DNA of 41,017 bases from Oligoflexales bacterium (GTDB lineage: Bacteria; Bdellovibrionota_B; Oligoflexia; Oligoflexales; RGVZ01), in contig CANFEB010000024.1 in NCBI GenBank assembly GCA_947445775.1, positions 1 to 41,017 on the forward strand. The letters run 5' to 3'. The translations under genes and the position numbers were made by a program. Under the pieces are notes generated by a model. It had not been told where the DNA came from. It saw nothing but the letters and a program-made list of their open reading frames with translations, and ran no database searches. Below, piece after piece: positions 8,911-16,524 of the stretch (within the stretch, counting starts at the first letter, position 1; the number at the start of each line of letters is the position of its first letter).

Positions 8911-8934
8911 TAGTCATTAGTCATTAGTCATTAG
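8911..8934 (-). repeat. Three 7-bp tandem repeats (TAGTCAT) upstream of receptor start
   Basis: TAGTCAT occurs three times in a row (8911-8931) followed by a further TAG. On the minus strand each unit reads ATGACTA, so it creates several ATG-TGA overlaps between the lipoprotein stop (8941) and the receptor start (8893). A 7-bp period in the leader could vary spacing by slippage. Confidence 0.75.
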
Positions 8935-8940
8935 CCGTGA

Positions 8941-10284
8941 TCAGTTATTGTTCAGCAAAACAAACTGCATGGGAAAGGCTTGCCCGGGGCTTGGTAGCAT
9001 ATAATGCGCTGGTTTTTCCGCTACCTTGCCGTTGGACCCGATGGGATAACCCCACATCAGTGACTGACTCCCATTGCTATCACCGACAATTAAATTAAAT
9101 GACTTTTGATCATATACGAGGCCGTAAAAACCACTGCCGCTACCATTGAATGCGTGAATCGTCTCCACGGCTCCCGACATCAGATCGATGGAAACAATTT
9201 TTTTACCCGACGACATCTGCACAGAAGCAAAGGCCAGTAACAAGGATTTTCCGTTGCTTTTAGACTTTGGCGACGTTCCACCAACCGTCATTCCATTGGT
9301 AAAAATCGAAGTTGCTGCCAGATCAGTCGCATTGTGAGTCTCGTGGATGTCACCGAATTCGATCAGGTCGATATACTCAATGCCTTTTTTGCAATTCGGA
9401 TCCGCGCTGAAACAAAGGCTCAGCATTGCCAATCGGTCGCCACTCCGGATAAATCCTGCGGGGTTGGAGTAACGAAGCGGTATACCATTGATCCCTGATT
9501 TCGTTTCATCGAGGTCGACTTCGGAATACTGCCCCGGTCCGATTCGACGCCAAGCATATATGGCCTGGCTGTTGTTGACGCGGTAGTTGGCATCAAGCCC
9601 CTGATGCAGAGCAAAAATATAGTCGTCGTCAGATTTGCCAGCCGTTGCTTTGAGCAAATCTGGATAAAGGTCCTCGCCCTTGACCACCGTCAAGTCAACG
9701 GGCCGAAACTTCACGCCAGACGCCGACCGCTTAAGATCGGCAGGCACGATGGCCACTGCATTGCGGGGTTGAGCGGGATCAAATTCCACCAGTTTTCCGG
9801 ACGTATTCGCGGCAATCAACCAACGCAAAATATCGCCATCATTAAAAACGCGCAGAGTGTGAGGATCGCCATTTTCTGCGAGGGGAGTTGCCTGTTGAGC
9901 GGTGCGCCCAAGGGCAGTAAATGCGTTGTAATTAAGCTGAGGAACACGACGGGAAAACAGCGCCAGACCTTCGCCGGAAGAAGTTAGAAGCAGGTCCCCC
10001 GCCTCACCGGTTGAGACCGGGCAAAAACGGTCGGTCGGCAAGTCCAATGCCCAAAGGGAACTGGAAGAATAGGCAGAGTCGGTCGTTACTGTCGCAACAA
10101 CTCCGGCCATATCAAGTGAAGATGCCAAGGACCCAGAATGCTTGGCTGTAGGGCAGTCCTCGCCTTCATCGACTAAAAAGGTCTGAGAAGGATCTCCCCC
10201 CATACCGCCGGCGGGATTCTGCGTGCAAGACGCAACCGTAAAAGCCATAATAGTCAGGAATTGTTTGAAATTAGTGTTGGTCAT
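8941..10284 (-). CDS. Large lipoprotein, possibly beta-propeller, partner of the TonB-dependent receptor
   Basis: 447 residues starting with a short lipoprotein signal whose lipobox is FTVASC (Cys20). The mature protein shows repeated strand-turn patterns (WALDLPTDRFCPV, KLVEFDPAQP, KIVSIDLMSGAVETI, SLMWGYPIGS) that resemble propeller blades, but I do not recognise a named family. It precedes the TonB-dependent receptor by 47 bp on the same strand, as SusD-like or surface lipoproteins do, so a role in ligand capture is plausible but is inference. The start is 82 bp from the divergent aminotransferase start; promoters for both must lie in that gap. Confidence 0.7.
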   Translation of the reverse strand: MTNTNFKQFLTIMAFTVASCTQNPAGGMGGDPSQTFLVDEGEDCPTAKHSGSLASSLDMAGVVATVTTDSAYSSSSLWALDLPTDRFCPVSTGEAGDLLLTSSGEGLALFSRRVPQLNYNAFTALGRTAQQATPLAENGDPHTLRVFNDGDILRWLIAANTSGKLVEFDPAQPRNAVAIVPADLKRSASGVKFRPVDLTVVKGEDLYPDLLKATAGKSDDDYIFALHQGLDANYRVNNSQAIYAWRRIGPGQYSEVDLDETKSGINGIPLRYSNPAGFIRSGDRLAMLSLCFSADPNCKKGIEYIDLIEFGDIHETHNATDLAATSIFTNGMTVGGTSPKSKSNGKSLLLAFASVQMSSGKKIVSIDLMSGAVETIHAFNGSGSGFYGLVYDQKSFNLIVGDSNGSQSLMWGYPIGSNGKVAEKPAHYMLPSPGQAFPMQFVLLNNN

Positions 10285-10366
10285 GGGATCAGGCAGCCTC
10301 CGGGAAATTCGATTGCGAATCCACTTATGCCTCTGACATTACCAATTATATGGCAGGACAACCAAG

Positions 10367-11566
10367 ATGATACCGCAGCACCGCTGGCAGAATTATCCAA
10401 CCTCAATTTTCAGCGTCATGTCCGCCGAGGCCAATGCCGTGGGGGCCGTGAACCTGGCTCAGGGATTTCCCGACTTTAATGGCCCAGAGGAGGTCATCCA
10501 GGCGGCTGGCGACGCCATGAAAAAGGGCCTCAATCAATACGCACCGGCCATCGGAATCAAAACCCTACGGGAGGCCATCCAGCACCGTTATCAGCAGAGC
10601 TACGCCCTAAAATATGATTCGGAACTGGAAGTTACAGTCCTCTCTGGGGCCACAGAGGCCATTTGGTGCGCCGTCCAGGCCTTCTGTGGTCCCGGCGACG
10701 AGGCCATCGGGATTGCACCCTTTTACGACTCCTACCCTGCTGCCTGTTACGCTGGTGGAGCGACCCTAAAAACCGTCGCCCTAAGGCCACCTCTCTGGAA
10801 AATTGACGCCGACGCCATCGAGCGCCTGGTGACTCCAAAGACGAAAATGATTTTAGTCAATACCCCGCACAATCCCACCGGTCGGGTTTTGACCCGCGCT
10901 GAAATGGAGGGGATTGCCGGCGTCGCGCGCAAACATGACCTGATTGTCATGTCTGACGAAGTCTACGAGGAGATCGTCTTTGAGCCGTCCGTGCATATTC
11001 CCATGGCATCACTGCCGGGAATGCATGAGCGGACGATCACCATTTCTTCCACCTCTAAGACGTTTAGTTTCACTGGCTGGAAAGTCGGTTACGCATGCGC
11101 ACCCGCCGCGCTGACGGAAGGCATGCGCCGCGTGCACCAGTTCACTGTATTTTGTTCAGCGACGCCCCTGCAGCATGCCATGGTCCGGGCGTTCGAACTT
11201 GGCGAAGATTATTACAAGCAATTTCGTGCGGACTACCGCCAGCGCCGCGACAAGCTCCTTGCAGCAATTCGTGCCGCGGGCTTTGATGCGCCGGCTCCCG
11301 AAGGGACTTACTTTATTTCTGGTGGATATGATCGCCTTGCGCCCAATGTGAACGACATGAAATTCAGTTTGGACCTGGTCCGCAAAAACAAATTGGCAAC
11401 CATTCCTCTATCACCCTTTTATTTGCCCGGTGATCCTGTGGCCAAAGATCTGCGGCAGGTTCGGTTTGCCTTTTGCAAAACCCATGAAACGCTAGATAAG
11501 GCGGGCGAAATTCTTGAAAATCTTTCAGGATTCACCACCGGAAATTCACCCCGAGGAACTCTATGA
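10367..11566 (+). CDS. PLP-dependent class I/II aminotransferase
   Basis: 399 residues, fold type I. Motifs: NLAQGFPDFNGP near the N-terminus, the PHNPTGR loop, MSDEVYEEIVF, and the PLP-lysine motif SSTSKTFSFTGWKVGY. The QGFPDF and SKTFSFTGWK strings are closest to the YbdL/kynurenine (glutamine) transaminase group, which transaminates methionine or other amino acids with 2-oxoacids; the exact substrate is not decided. The start ATG 10367 has GGACAACCAAG just upstream. The stop overlaps the SdpI-like gene by 4 bp (ATGA), so the two are coupled. Confidence 0.88.
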   Translation: MIPQHRWQNYPTSIFSVMSAEANAVGAVNLAQGFPDFNGPEEVIQAAGDAMKKGLNQYAPAIGIKTLREAIQHRYQQSYALKYDSELEVTVLSGATEAIWCAVQAFCGPGDEAIGIAPFYDSYPAACYAGGATLKTVALRPPLWKIDADAIERLVTPKTKMILVNTPHNPTGRVLTRAEMEGIAGVARKHDLIVMSDEVYEEIVFEPSVHIPMASLPGMHERTITISSTSKTFSFTGWKVGYACAPAALTEGMRRVHQFTVFCSATPLQHAMVRAFELGEDYYKQFRADYRQRRDKLLAAIRAAGFDAPAPEGTYFISGGYDRLAPNVNDMKFSLDLVRKNKLATIPLSPFYLPGDPVAKDLRQVRFAFCKTHETLDKAGEILENLSGFTTGNSPRGTL

Positions 11567-12180
11567 GATTCTGGAACGTATTGCAGGCCGTCATCGTCGG
11601 CGGGACTTTTTTAGCGACTATAAATTACTACGATCATCTTCCAGCGATGATTCCCATGCACTGGAACATTCACGGCGAAATTGACGGCATCAAATCAAAG
11701 GAATTCATCTATCTGATTCCCGGCGTCATGTTGCTCCTTCAAACTCTATTTGGTGTGCTTGCGAAATCTGTCGCCAAAAATCCAATGGGCGAACGCGCGA
11801 TCGGTGTCATCACCACAGCAACACTAGGTTTCCTCGCGATTGTGCAAGGGATCGTCGTGGCCGTCAGTCTCGGCCATCAACAAGATATGGTCCGGATCGT
11901 TTGCGCAGGGGCAGCGCTGTTGATCTTGATCATCGGACGGGAAATGCCACACCTACCACGCAACTACTGGGCCGGCATCAGAACCCCGTGGACCATGGCA
12001 TCAGATTTTGTGTGGCAAGAAACGCACCGCCGTGCCGCGATTTTCATGACTCGCGCCGGGGCGATCGGCGCCGCTCTCACCATGACTCCGTGGCCATGGG
12101 TGGGCCTTGTGTTCGCCTTAGGCGGCGTACTCTATCCGGTTTACGATAGCTGGCGGATCAGCAAAAGAAGCCTTGGGTAA
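11563..12180 (+). CDS. SdpI-family membrane protein (DUF1648 domain)
   Basis: 205 residues with several hydrophobic helices. The N-terminal part (LPAMIPMHWNIHGEIDGI) is the DUF1648 block, and YWAGIRTPWTMASDFVWQ followed by ETHRRAA is the SdpI signature. In Bacillus, SdpI gives immunity to a killing peptide, but many homologues have no known role. The start ATG lies in the aminotransferase stop (4-bp overlap). The last five codons and the stop coincide with a HicB-like relic in another frame, so the C-terminus may have been created by a genomic rearrangement. Confidence 0.85.
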   Translation: MRFWNVLQAVIVGGTFLATINYYDHLPAMIPMHWNIHGEIDGIKSKEFIYLIPGVMLLLQTLFGVLAKSVAKNPMGERAIGVITTATLGFLAIVQGIVVAVSLGHQQDMVRIVCAGAALLILIIGREMPHLPRNYWAGIRTPWTMASDFVWQETHRRAAIFMTRAGAIGAALTMTPWPWVGLVFALGGVLYPVYDSWRISKRSLG

Positions 12181-12247
12181 TGTTCAGGAGGCCATTGAAC
12201 TGTGGCTTGAGACGGCACGGGAGGAAAATATTCTGATTCCAGAGCCC
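12164..12247 (+). pseudogene. HicB-type antitoxin relic
   Basis: In the frame offset from the SdpI-like gene the sequence reads KEALGNVQEAIELWLETA then REENILIPEP, which matches the end of the HicB antitoxin core (EALxNxxEAIELxLE...PIPEP). No start codon, no N-terminal part and no hicA toxin gene is present. After this block the frame loses family similarity. It is a remnant of a toxin-antitoxin locus. Confidence 0.62.
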
Positions 12248-12272
12248 ATAGTGTCCAAAATCGCGTCCATAA

Positions 12273-12434
12273 GCAACTTTCGAAATCACGTATCAAAATC
12301 TGAAAGTCGATATTCCTGACGGCGAATGCGAAGCCCCGAGCGGTTCGGCGTCCATTGCCTTCAAGGACTCGGCTGGCGTCCAACTCGAAGGATTCGAACT
12401 CGATAGCTGCGATCCTGAGGACATGAAGATTTAA
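12273..12434 (+). pseudogene. C-terminal coding relic of unknown gene
   Basis: Directly after an in-frame TAA, 53 codons read as protein-like sequence (TFEITYQNLKVDIPDGE, CEAPSGSASIAF, then FELDSCDPEDMKI) up to a TAA. There is no start codon. It has a soluble-domain look with two or more cysteines, but I do not recognise it. It is best taken as the 3' end of a decayed gene between the HicB relic and the terminator. Confidence 0.4.
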
Positions 12435-12469
12435 TATTCCGGAACCGTCCGAAGGCGTTTAATAAAAAA

Positions 12470-12491
12470 TCCTCCCCGTTTCTGGGGAGGA
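12470..12491 (-). terminator. Intrinsic terminator, best in minus direction
   Basis: TCCTCCCC (12470-12477), a 6-nt loop and GGGGAGGA (12484-12491) form a perfect 8-bp GC-rich stem. On the minus strand the stem is followed by TTTTTTATT, a textbook U-tract. On the plus strand no T-run follows. It would end transcription of the decayed minus-strand gene at 12,538-12,726. Confidence 0.8.
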
Positions 12492-12502
12492 CTTCCGTTC
12501 GC

Positions 12503-12537
12503 AAAAAAGAAAAAGAAAAAGAAAAAGAAAAAGAAAA
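12503..12537. repeat. AAAAAG hexanucleotide microsatellite
   Basis: Five to six units of AAAAAG, perfect over most of the tract. On the minus strand it is a polypyrimidine run between the stop codon of a decayed ORF (12,538) and the terminator stem (12,491). Confidence 0.85.
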
Positions 12538-12726
12538 TCACATCACCTCGTCGGGTGCCGTCGGAATATCAATACTCTCACCGGTGATTGAAACCAGGTC
12601 ATTCGAGCTTTCGAAGGCCGTCGCAAGAGGGGTTTACTCGTAGTAGCCAAAAACAGATCCGACTTTTGTCACGTGAAGCCCGGCGTTTGGACTGAAGGCA
12701 ATTTTTCCTGCATTTGAAATGGCAAA
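12538..12726 (-). pseudogene. Decayed minus-strand gene end, interrupted by a stop
   Basis: Reading leftward, the frame gives AISNAGKIAFSPNAGLHVTK then VGSVFGYYE, a TAA stop, and in the same frame AFESSNDLVSITGESI then DIPTAPDEVM before TGA. Both halves look like real protein and end in front of an intrinsic terminator. No start codon or recognised family. I take it as a decayed gene with a point stop. A perfect 8-bp hairpin (AGAGGATT-TC-AATCCTCT, 12,729-12,746) lies beside it; no function can be assigned to that hairpin. Confidence 0.4.
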
Positions 12727-12866
12727 CTAGAGGATTTCAATCCTCTCATCCATCGGAGCTTGTCCAAGATTGCAATTGAAACCGCAGCCCGAGCGGCTGC
12801 AGAGTGAAGAAAGCCGGCAGGGGATAAATGTTGATTCAGCGCATTTGTTAAACTATTGTTTGGATA

Positions 12867-13928
12867 GTGAAACATAATCGCGACACTTCAACAGTAGATT
12901 CCCGGCAGGGAAGTCCGTGCCTGCCGATGGTTTCGGCTTTGGTAGGACCTCTCGATCTTGCTCGCGCCATTCCTTGGGGCGGAGAGCTCCCGGGCATGCC
13001 CGATCTGGACGACGCGTTACTTGGGCCAGTTCGTGATTTTGCCAGCCGTGATTCAAAGCAGGTTCGGGCTCAGCTCGTTCGGATTGGTTTTGAACTGGCA
13101 CGCGGAAATCAAGACGACCGGCCGTCAGATGAGCCTTTACTGAACTGCTTATCCTGTGTCGTCGAGGCTCTGCACGCAGGGTCGCTCGTGATTGATGATA
13201 TTCAGGACGCCAGTGAGGTCAGGCGCGGTCAACCCGCCCTGCACGTTCAAATAGGCGTACCGTTAGCCATCAACGCGGCAAACTGGCTATATTTCTGGCC
13301 TGCCGACCTGATCCGTCAGCAAGCGATCGCCCCCGATTTGGAACTTGCGATCTACCGCCTGTATCACTCGACAATGGTCCGTGCCCACTACGGTCAGGCG
13401 CTGGATCTTGGACACGACATGGCACAAGTGGCCCAATGCAACGCACACGAGATATCAATGGCATCCATCGAACTGAAGACCGGCCAACTGATGAGCATGT
13501 GCGCAGAGCTTGGCGCCCTGGCAGGCGGCGCGGAGGACATCCAGCGTGCCCGTTTGTCCAAATTTGGGTGTCGCTTTGGGGTTACTTTGCAGATGTTCAA
13601 CGATATTGGTGAGGTCGTTGGGGATACGTCCTGCAACGACAACCAAAGAGCTTTTAGGCGCCCGTCTTTTATCTGGGCTGTTGCGGCGAGTGAGCTTGAA
13701 CCCGCCGCCTACGGGAATTTCCAGCGTTTGATGTGCGATCCAGACAGAACAACCAATGGCCGAAGCTTATCGGACCATCCGGTCGTGTTTGAGGCTACCC
13801 GGCGTGCGTGCGAAGAAATGCGGGCCTGTATCGTTGAAGCCACAAGCATGTCGGAATGCAACAGAAGCTCAGGCACGGTATCGGCGCTGAATGATCTGGC
13901 CTTGAAAGTGATGAACACTTATGCGTAA
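12867..13928 (+). CDS. crtE: Polyprenyl (geranylgeranyl) diphosphate synthase
   Basis: 353 residues of the trans-isoprenyl diphosphate synthase fold; in this context it should make GGPP for carotenoid synthesis. The first Asp-rich motif is intact: DDIQD (110-114) followed by RRG (119-121). The substrate-binding lysine/arginine motif is present as SKQVR (63-67). The second Asp-rich motif, normally DDxxD, reads NDIGE (245-249), so two of three aspartates are altered. The start is taken as GTG 12867, with ATG 12927 as an alternative; neither has a strong RBS. The stop overlaps crtI by 8 bp. First gene of the crt operon. Confidence 0.85.
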   Translation: MKHNRDTSTVDSRQGSPCLPMVSALVGPLDLARAIPWGGELPGMPDLDDALLGPVRDFASRDSKQVRAQLVRIGFELARGNQDDRPSDEPLLNCLSCVVEALHAGSLVIDDIQDASEVRRGQPALHVQIGVPLAINAANWLYFWPADLIRQQAIAPDLELAIYRLYHSTMVRAHYGQALDLGHDMAQVAQCNAHEISMASIELKTGQLMSMCAELGALAGGAEDIQRARLSKFGCRFGVTLQMFNDIGEVVGDTSCNDNQRAFRRPSFIWAVAASELEPAAYGNFQRLMCDPDRTTNGRSLSDHPVVFEATRRACEEMRACIVEATSMSECNRSSGTVSALNDLALKVMNTYA

Positions 13929-15483
13929 AGACACCAAAACGGCAAGGATTGCTGTCATCGGAAGCGGATTTGGTGGCCTCGCAGCGGCCATTCGATTGCA
14001 GGCGGCTGGGCACACGGTGACGCTTTTTGAAAAGCGGGATGAGCCCGGCGGCCGGGCCTACGTATACCGTGACAAGGGATTCACATTTGATGCTGGTCCC
14101 ACCGTCATCACAGCTCCCGATTGCTTGCGCGAACTTTTTGAATGCGCCGGCAAAAGAATGGAAGATTACGTTGAATTGATGCCGGTGACGCCTTTTTATC
14201 GATTGTTCTGGGAGAATGGTTTTTCGTTTGACTATTCCAATGACTCGGAAAGCACCTTCGACCAGATTCGCAAGAAATCACCTGCCGACGTGGACGGATA
14301 TAAGCAGTTTTTAGACTACTCGAAGGAAGTTTTTGACGAGGGCTATACCAAACTGGCTCACGTTCCGTTTCTGAACTGGTGGAGCATGATCCGTGTCACC
14401 CCGCAGCTTGTGCGACTCAGCGCCCACCGTTCCGTCTTCAAAACAGTTGCACGATTCATCAAAGACCCGGAATTGCGACAGGCCTTCAGTTTTCATACGT
14501 TGCTGGTTGGTGGCAATCCCTTCAAAACGTCATCCATTTACACATTGATCCACTATCTCGAACGTAATTGGGGGGTCTTTTTCCCGCGAGGCGGCACTGG
14601 TGCGCTTGTTCGGGCGCTTGTGAGGCTCTTCGAGGAACTCGGGGGTGAGTTGAAGGTTTCGTCTCCAGTCACTGAAATTCTCACCCACGATGGGCGCGTA
14701 TCGGGGATCAGGACCGGCGATGGGACGTGGTCCTGTGATGCCGTTGTTTCGAATGCCGATGTTGTGCACAGCTACAGCCACTTGTTGCGCGACGTGCCGG
14801 AAGTCAAACGGTCGCGCAGGAAAGCGCTGAACCAGTCGCAGAGCATGTCCTTGTTCCTCGTCTATTTCGGAACGGACAGGCAGTATCCAAAACTTGCCCA
14901 TCACAACATCCTGTTCGGAAAATCCTATCGAGGACTCCTGAAGAAAATCTTCGGAAAAGCGGACAAGATTCCAGACGATTTCTCGCTTTATTTGCATGCC
15001 CCGACGCGATCAGACCCGGGAATGGCCCCTGAGGGGTGCGAGGCTTTCTATGTTCTGTCTCCGGTGCCACACTTGGGTCATCTTAAGATCGACTGGGCGA
15101 AGGAAGGCCCGGCCTACGCCGATCGCATCCTTGAATATATCGAGCGTTGTTATGCGCCGGGCTTGCGCAATCACATTGTGACGCAGCGGATCTTCACGCC
15201 AGAGGATTTCAAGGTAGAGCTGAATGCCCATCTTGGTTCTGCATTTTCCAGTGAGCCAGTGCTTTGGCAAAGCGCTTTCCTGCGGACTCACAACCGAGAC
15301 GACGACCTCAAGGGCATGTACTTTACGGGTGCCGGAACCCATCCCGGTGCGGGTGTTCCGGGGGTCGTCAATTCAGCCAAGGCGACAGCCACACTTTTGA
15401 TTGAAGACTTAAACACGGGACTGCTGACCACGCACAACGAACTGGGGGCCATGATTGGTCACCTCGCCGTCAATCCAGGGTGA
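13921..15483 (+). CDS. crtI: Phytoene desaturase
   Basis: 520-residue FAD-dependent desaturase that converts phytoene to lycopene. N-terminal dinucleotide motif IGSGFGGLAAA, followed by EPGGRAYVYRDKGFTFDAGP, and the C-terminal CrtI signature FTGAGTHPGAGVPGV with AKATA. Length and motif order match bacterial CrtI. It overlaps crtE by 8 bp and crtB by 29 bp, so the three enzymes are translated as a tight operon. The number of desaturation steps (three or four) cannot be read from sequence; the downstream cyclase implies lycopene or neurosporene as product. Confidence 0.95.
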   Translation: MRKDTKTARIAVIGSGFGGLAAAIRLQAAGHTVTLFEKRDEPGGRAYVYRDKGFTFDAGPTVITAPDCLRELFECAGKRMEDYVELMPVTPFYRLFWENGFSFDYSNDSESTFDQIRKKSPADVDGYKQFLDYSKEVFDEGYTKLAHVPFLNWWSMIRVTPQLVRLSAHRSVFKTVARFIKDPELRQAFSFHTLLVGGNPFKTSSIYTLIHYLERNWGVFFPRGGTGALVRALVRLFEELGGELKVSSPVTEILTHDGRVSGIRTGDGTWSCDAVVSNADVVHSYSHLLRDVPEVKRSRRKALNQSQSMSLFLVYFGTDRQYPKLAHHNILFGKSYRGLLKKIFGKADKIPDDFSLYLHAPTRSDPGMAPEGCEAFYVLSPVPHLGHLKIDWAKEGPAYADRILEYIERCYAPGLRNHIVTQRIFTPEDFKVELNAHLGSAFSSEPVLWQSAFLRTHNRDDDLKGMYFTGAGTHPGAGVPGVVNSAKATATLLIEDLNTGLLTTHNELGAMIGHLAVNPG

Positions 15484-16384
15484 ACCATCGCCCGCGGAGG
15501 CGATCAGGCAAGGTTCAAAGAGCTTCGCGTTGGCGTCCGCTTTTCTTCCCATTGGGTGTCGTGAGCCAGCCCTGATCCTGTATCAATGGTGCAGGAATTG
15601 TGATGATTCCATCGACGATGCGCCCGATTCAGATGTGGCCCGGCTTCGCCTTCAGTCCCTCGAAGACGCTAAGTCCGCTGGGGGTTTGCTGGCTGGACCT
15701 GACTGGCTCGACCCGTGGCAGCGATCTGAATTTGTCGCCGGGATGCGAATGGATGTTGAAAATCGTCGGTATGCGAACCTGCAGGAACTCGAGCAGTATT
15801 GTTTTCGTGTCGCCGGTGTTGTGGGGCTCATGATGTGTCCCTTGCTCGGGGCGGATCGTGAAATGGGGCCGACGCACGCAGTCTCGTTGGGCTGTGCCAT
15901 GCAGTTGACAAATATTGCGCGTGATATTCAGGCGGATGCACGTCTAGGCCGGGTTTATGTGCCACGAGATATGCTGCCGGGAATTGGTCCGGATGTGTTG
16001 GCCATACAACCTGAGTGTGCCTTGGCTGCGGTCAGCATTTTACTGAATCGTGCGGACGAGCTCTACGAGCATGGCTTCCGGGGGCTAGCCTGGCTACCCT
16101 GGCGCGTAGCCTTCGCAATTGCCGTGGCCGGTAAAGTTTATCAGCGCATTGGGCACAAATTGTTACGCACGGCCGACGTCAACCCTGCGGAGGCCTTCCA
16201 ACGCAGGACCGTGGTTTCGTGGCCTGGCAAAGTGGTTGCCGTGGCGTCTGCCGCGCGGCTGTTCGTCCGGATTAAATGGCTTTCCGTTCAAGGCGACTGG
16301 ATCGACCGGTCCCCGTCGCCATTTTTACTGCCAGTTATGCCAGTCAAAAATCCAGCGGTTGCAAACCACCACCAGGTTTCCTGA
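15455..16384 (+). CDS. crtB: Phytoene synthase
   Basis: 309 residues that join two GGPP to phytoene. Two Asp-rich sites are present: CDDSIDD (49-55) and NIARDIQADARLGRVYVP (153-170, Asn153/Arg156/Asp157/Asp161), both hallmarks of CrtB. The start is TTG 15455: it is the first start-capable codon after an in-frame stop, and GGGGG lies 6 nt upstream; no ATG or GTG is available before the conserved GSKSFALAS block. It overlaps crtI by 29 bp. Its last 97 bp overlap the convergent small ORF on the minus strand. Confidence 0.94.
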   Translation: MVTSPSIQGEPSPAEAIRQGSKSFALASAFLPIGCREPALILYQWCRNCDDSIDDAPDSDVARLRLQSLEDAKSAGGLLAGPDWLDPWQRSEFVAGMRMDVENRRYANLQELEQYCFRVAGVVGLMMCPLLGADREMGPTHAVSLGCAMQLTNIARDIQADARLGRVYVPRDMLPGIGPDVLAIQPECALAAVSILLNRADELYEHGFRGLAWLPWRVAFAIAVAGKVYQRIGHKLLRTADVNPAEAFQRRTVVSWPGKVVAVASAARLFVRIKWLSVQGDWIDRSPSPFLLPVMPVKNPAVANHHQVS

Positions 16385-16524
16385 ACGCCTTGAATGACAG
16401 TCGGGCCGCCCTGAAAGATTGATGCCAACGCACCGAAAATTGCCCCGAAGGCGGCTCCTGCAACAGTCCATTTTACGATGGTCCAATTTACGATGGTCCA
16501 ATTCATGGTGGCGTTTACTTTCAT
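16288..16524 (-). CDS. Small two-helix membrane protein coupled to crtW
   Basis: A 78-residue ORF starting at ATG 16524, inside the crtW stop (ATGA overlap), with a strong Shine-Dalgarno AGGAG 6 nt upstream. The N-terminus holds a short repeat (NWTIV twice, then KWTV). Two hydrophobic segments follow: VAGAAFGAIFGALASIF (21-37), with a glycine-zipper-like spacing, and TWWWFATAGFLTGITG (50-65), then a polar tail. I recognise no family. Coupling to the ketolase suggests a role with membrane-bound CrtW or the carotenoid, but this is inference. Its 3' end lies antisense to crtB. Confidence 0.6.
   Translation of the reverse strand: MKVNATMNWTIVNWTIVKWTVAGAAFGAIFGALASIFQGGPTVIQGVQETWWWFATAGFLTGITGSKNGDGDRSIQSP
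16472..16501 (-). repeat. Two perfect 15-bp tandem repeats in the small ORF
   Basis: TTTACGATGGTCCAA occurs twice in a row (16472-16486 and 16487-16501) and encodes the doubled NWTIV segment; a third, diverged unit gives KWTV. In-frame period of five codons. Confidence 0.85.

Noticed and set aside
12503-12537. AAAAAG run as a possible CRISPR or direct-repeat array
   Set aside because: Six-base units without spacers; it is a microsatellite. No CRISPR array or cas gene was seen in the window.
14530-14997. Minus-strand open frame opposite crtI
   Set aside because: Shadow of crtI; no start signal, no recognisable protein.
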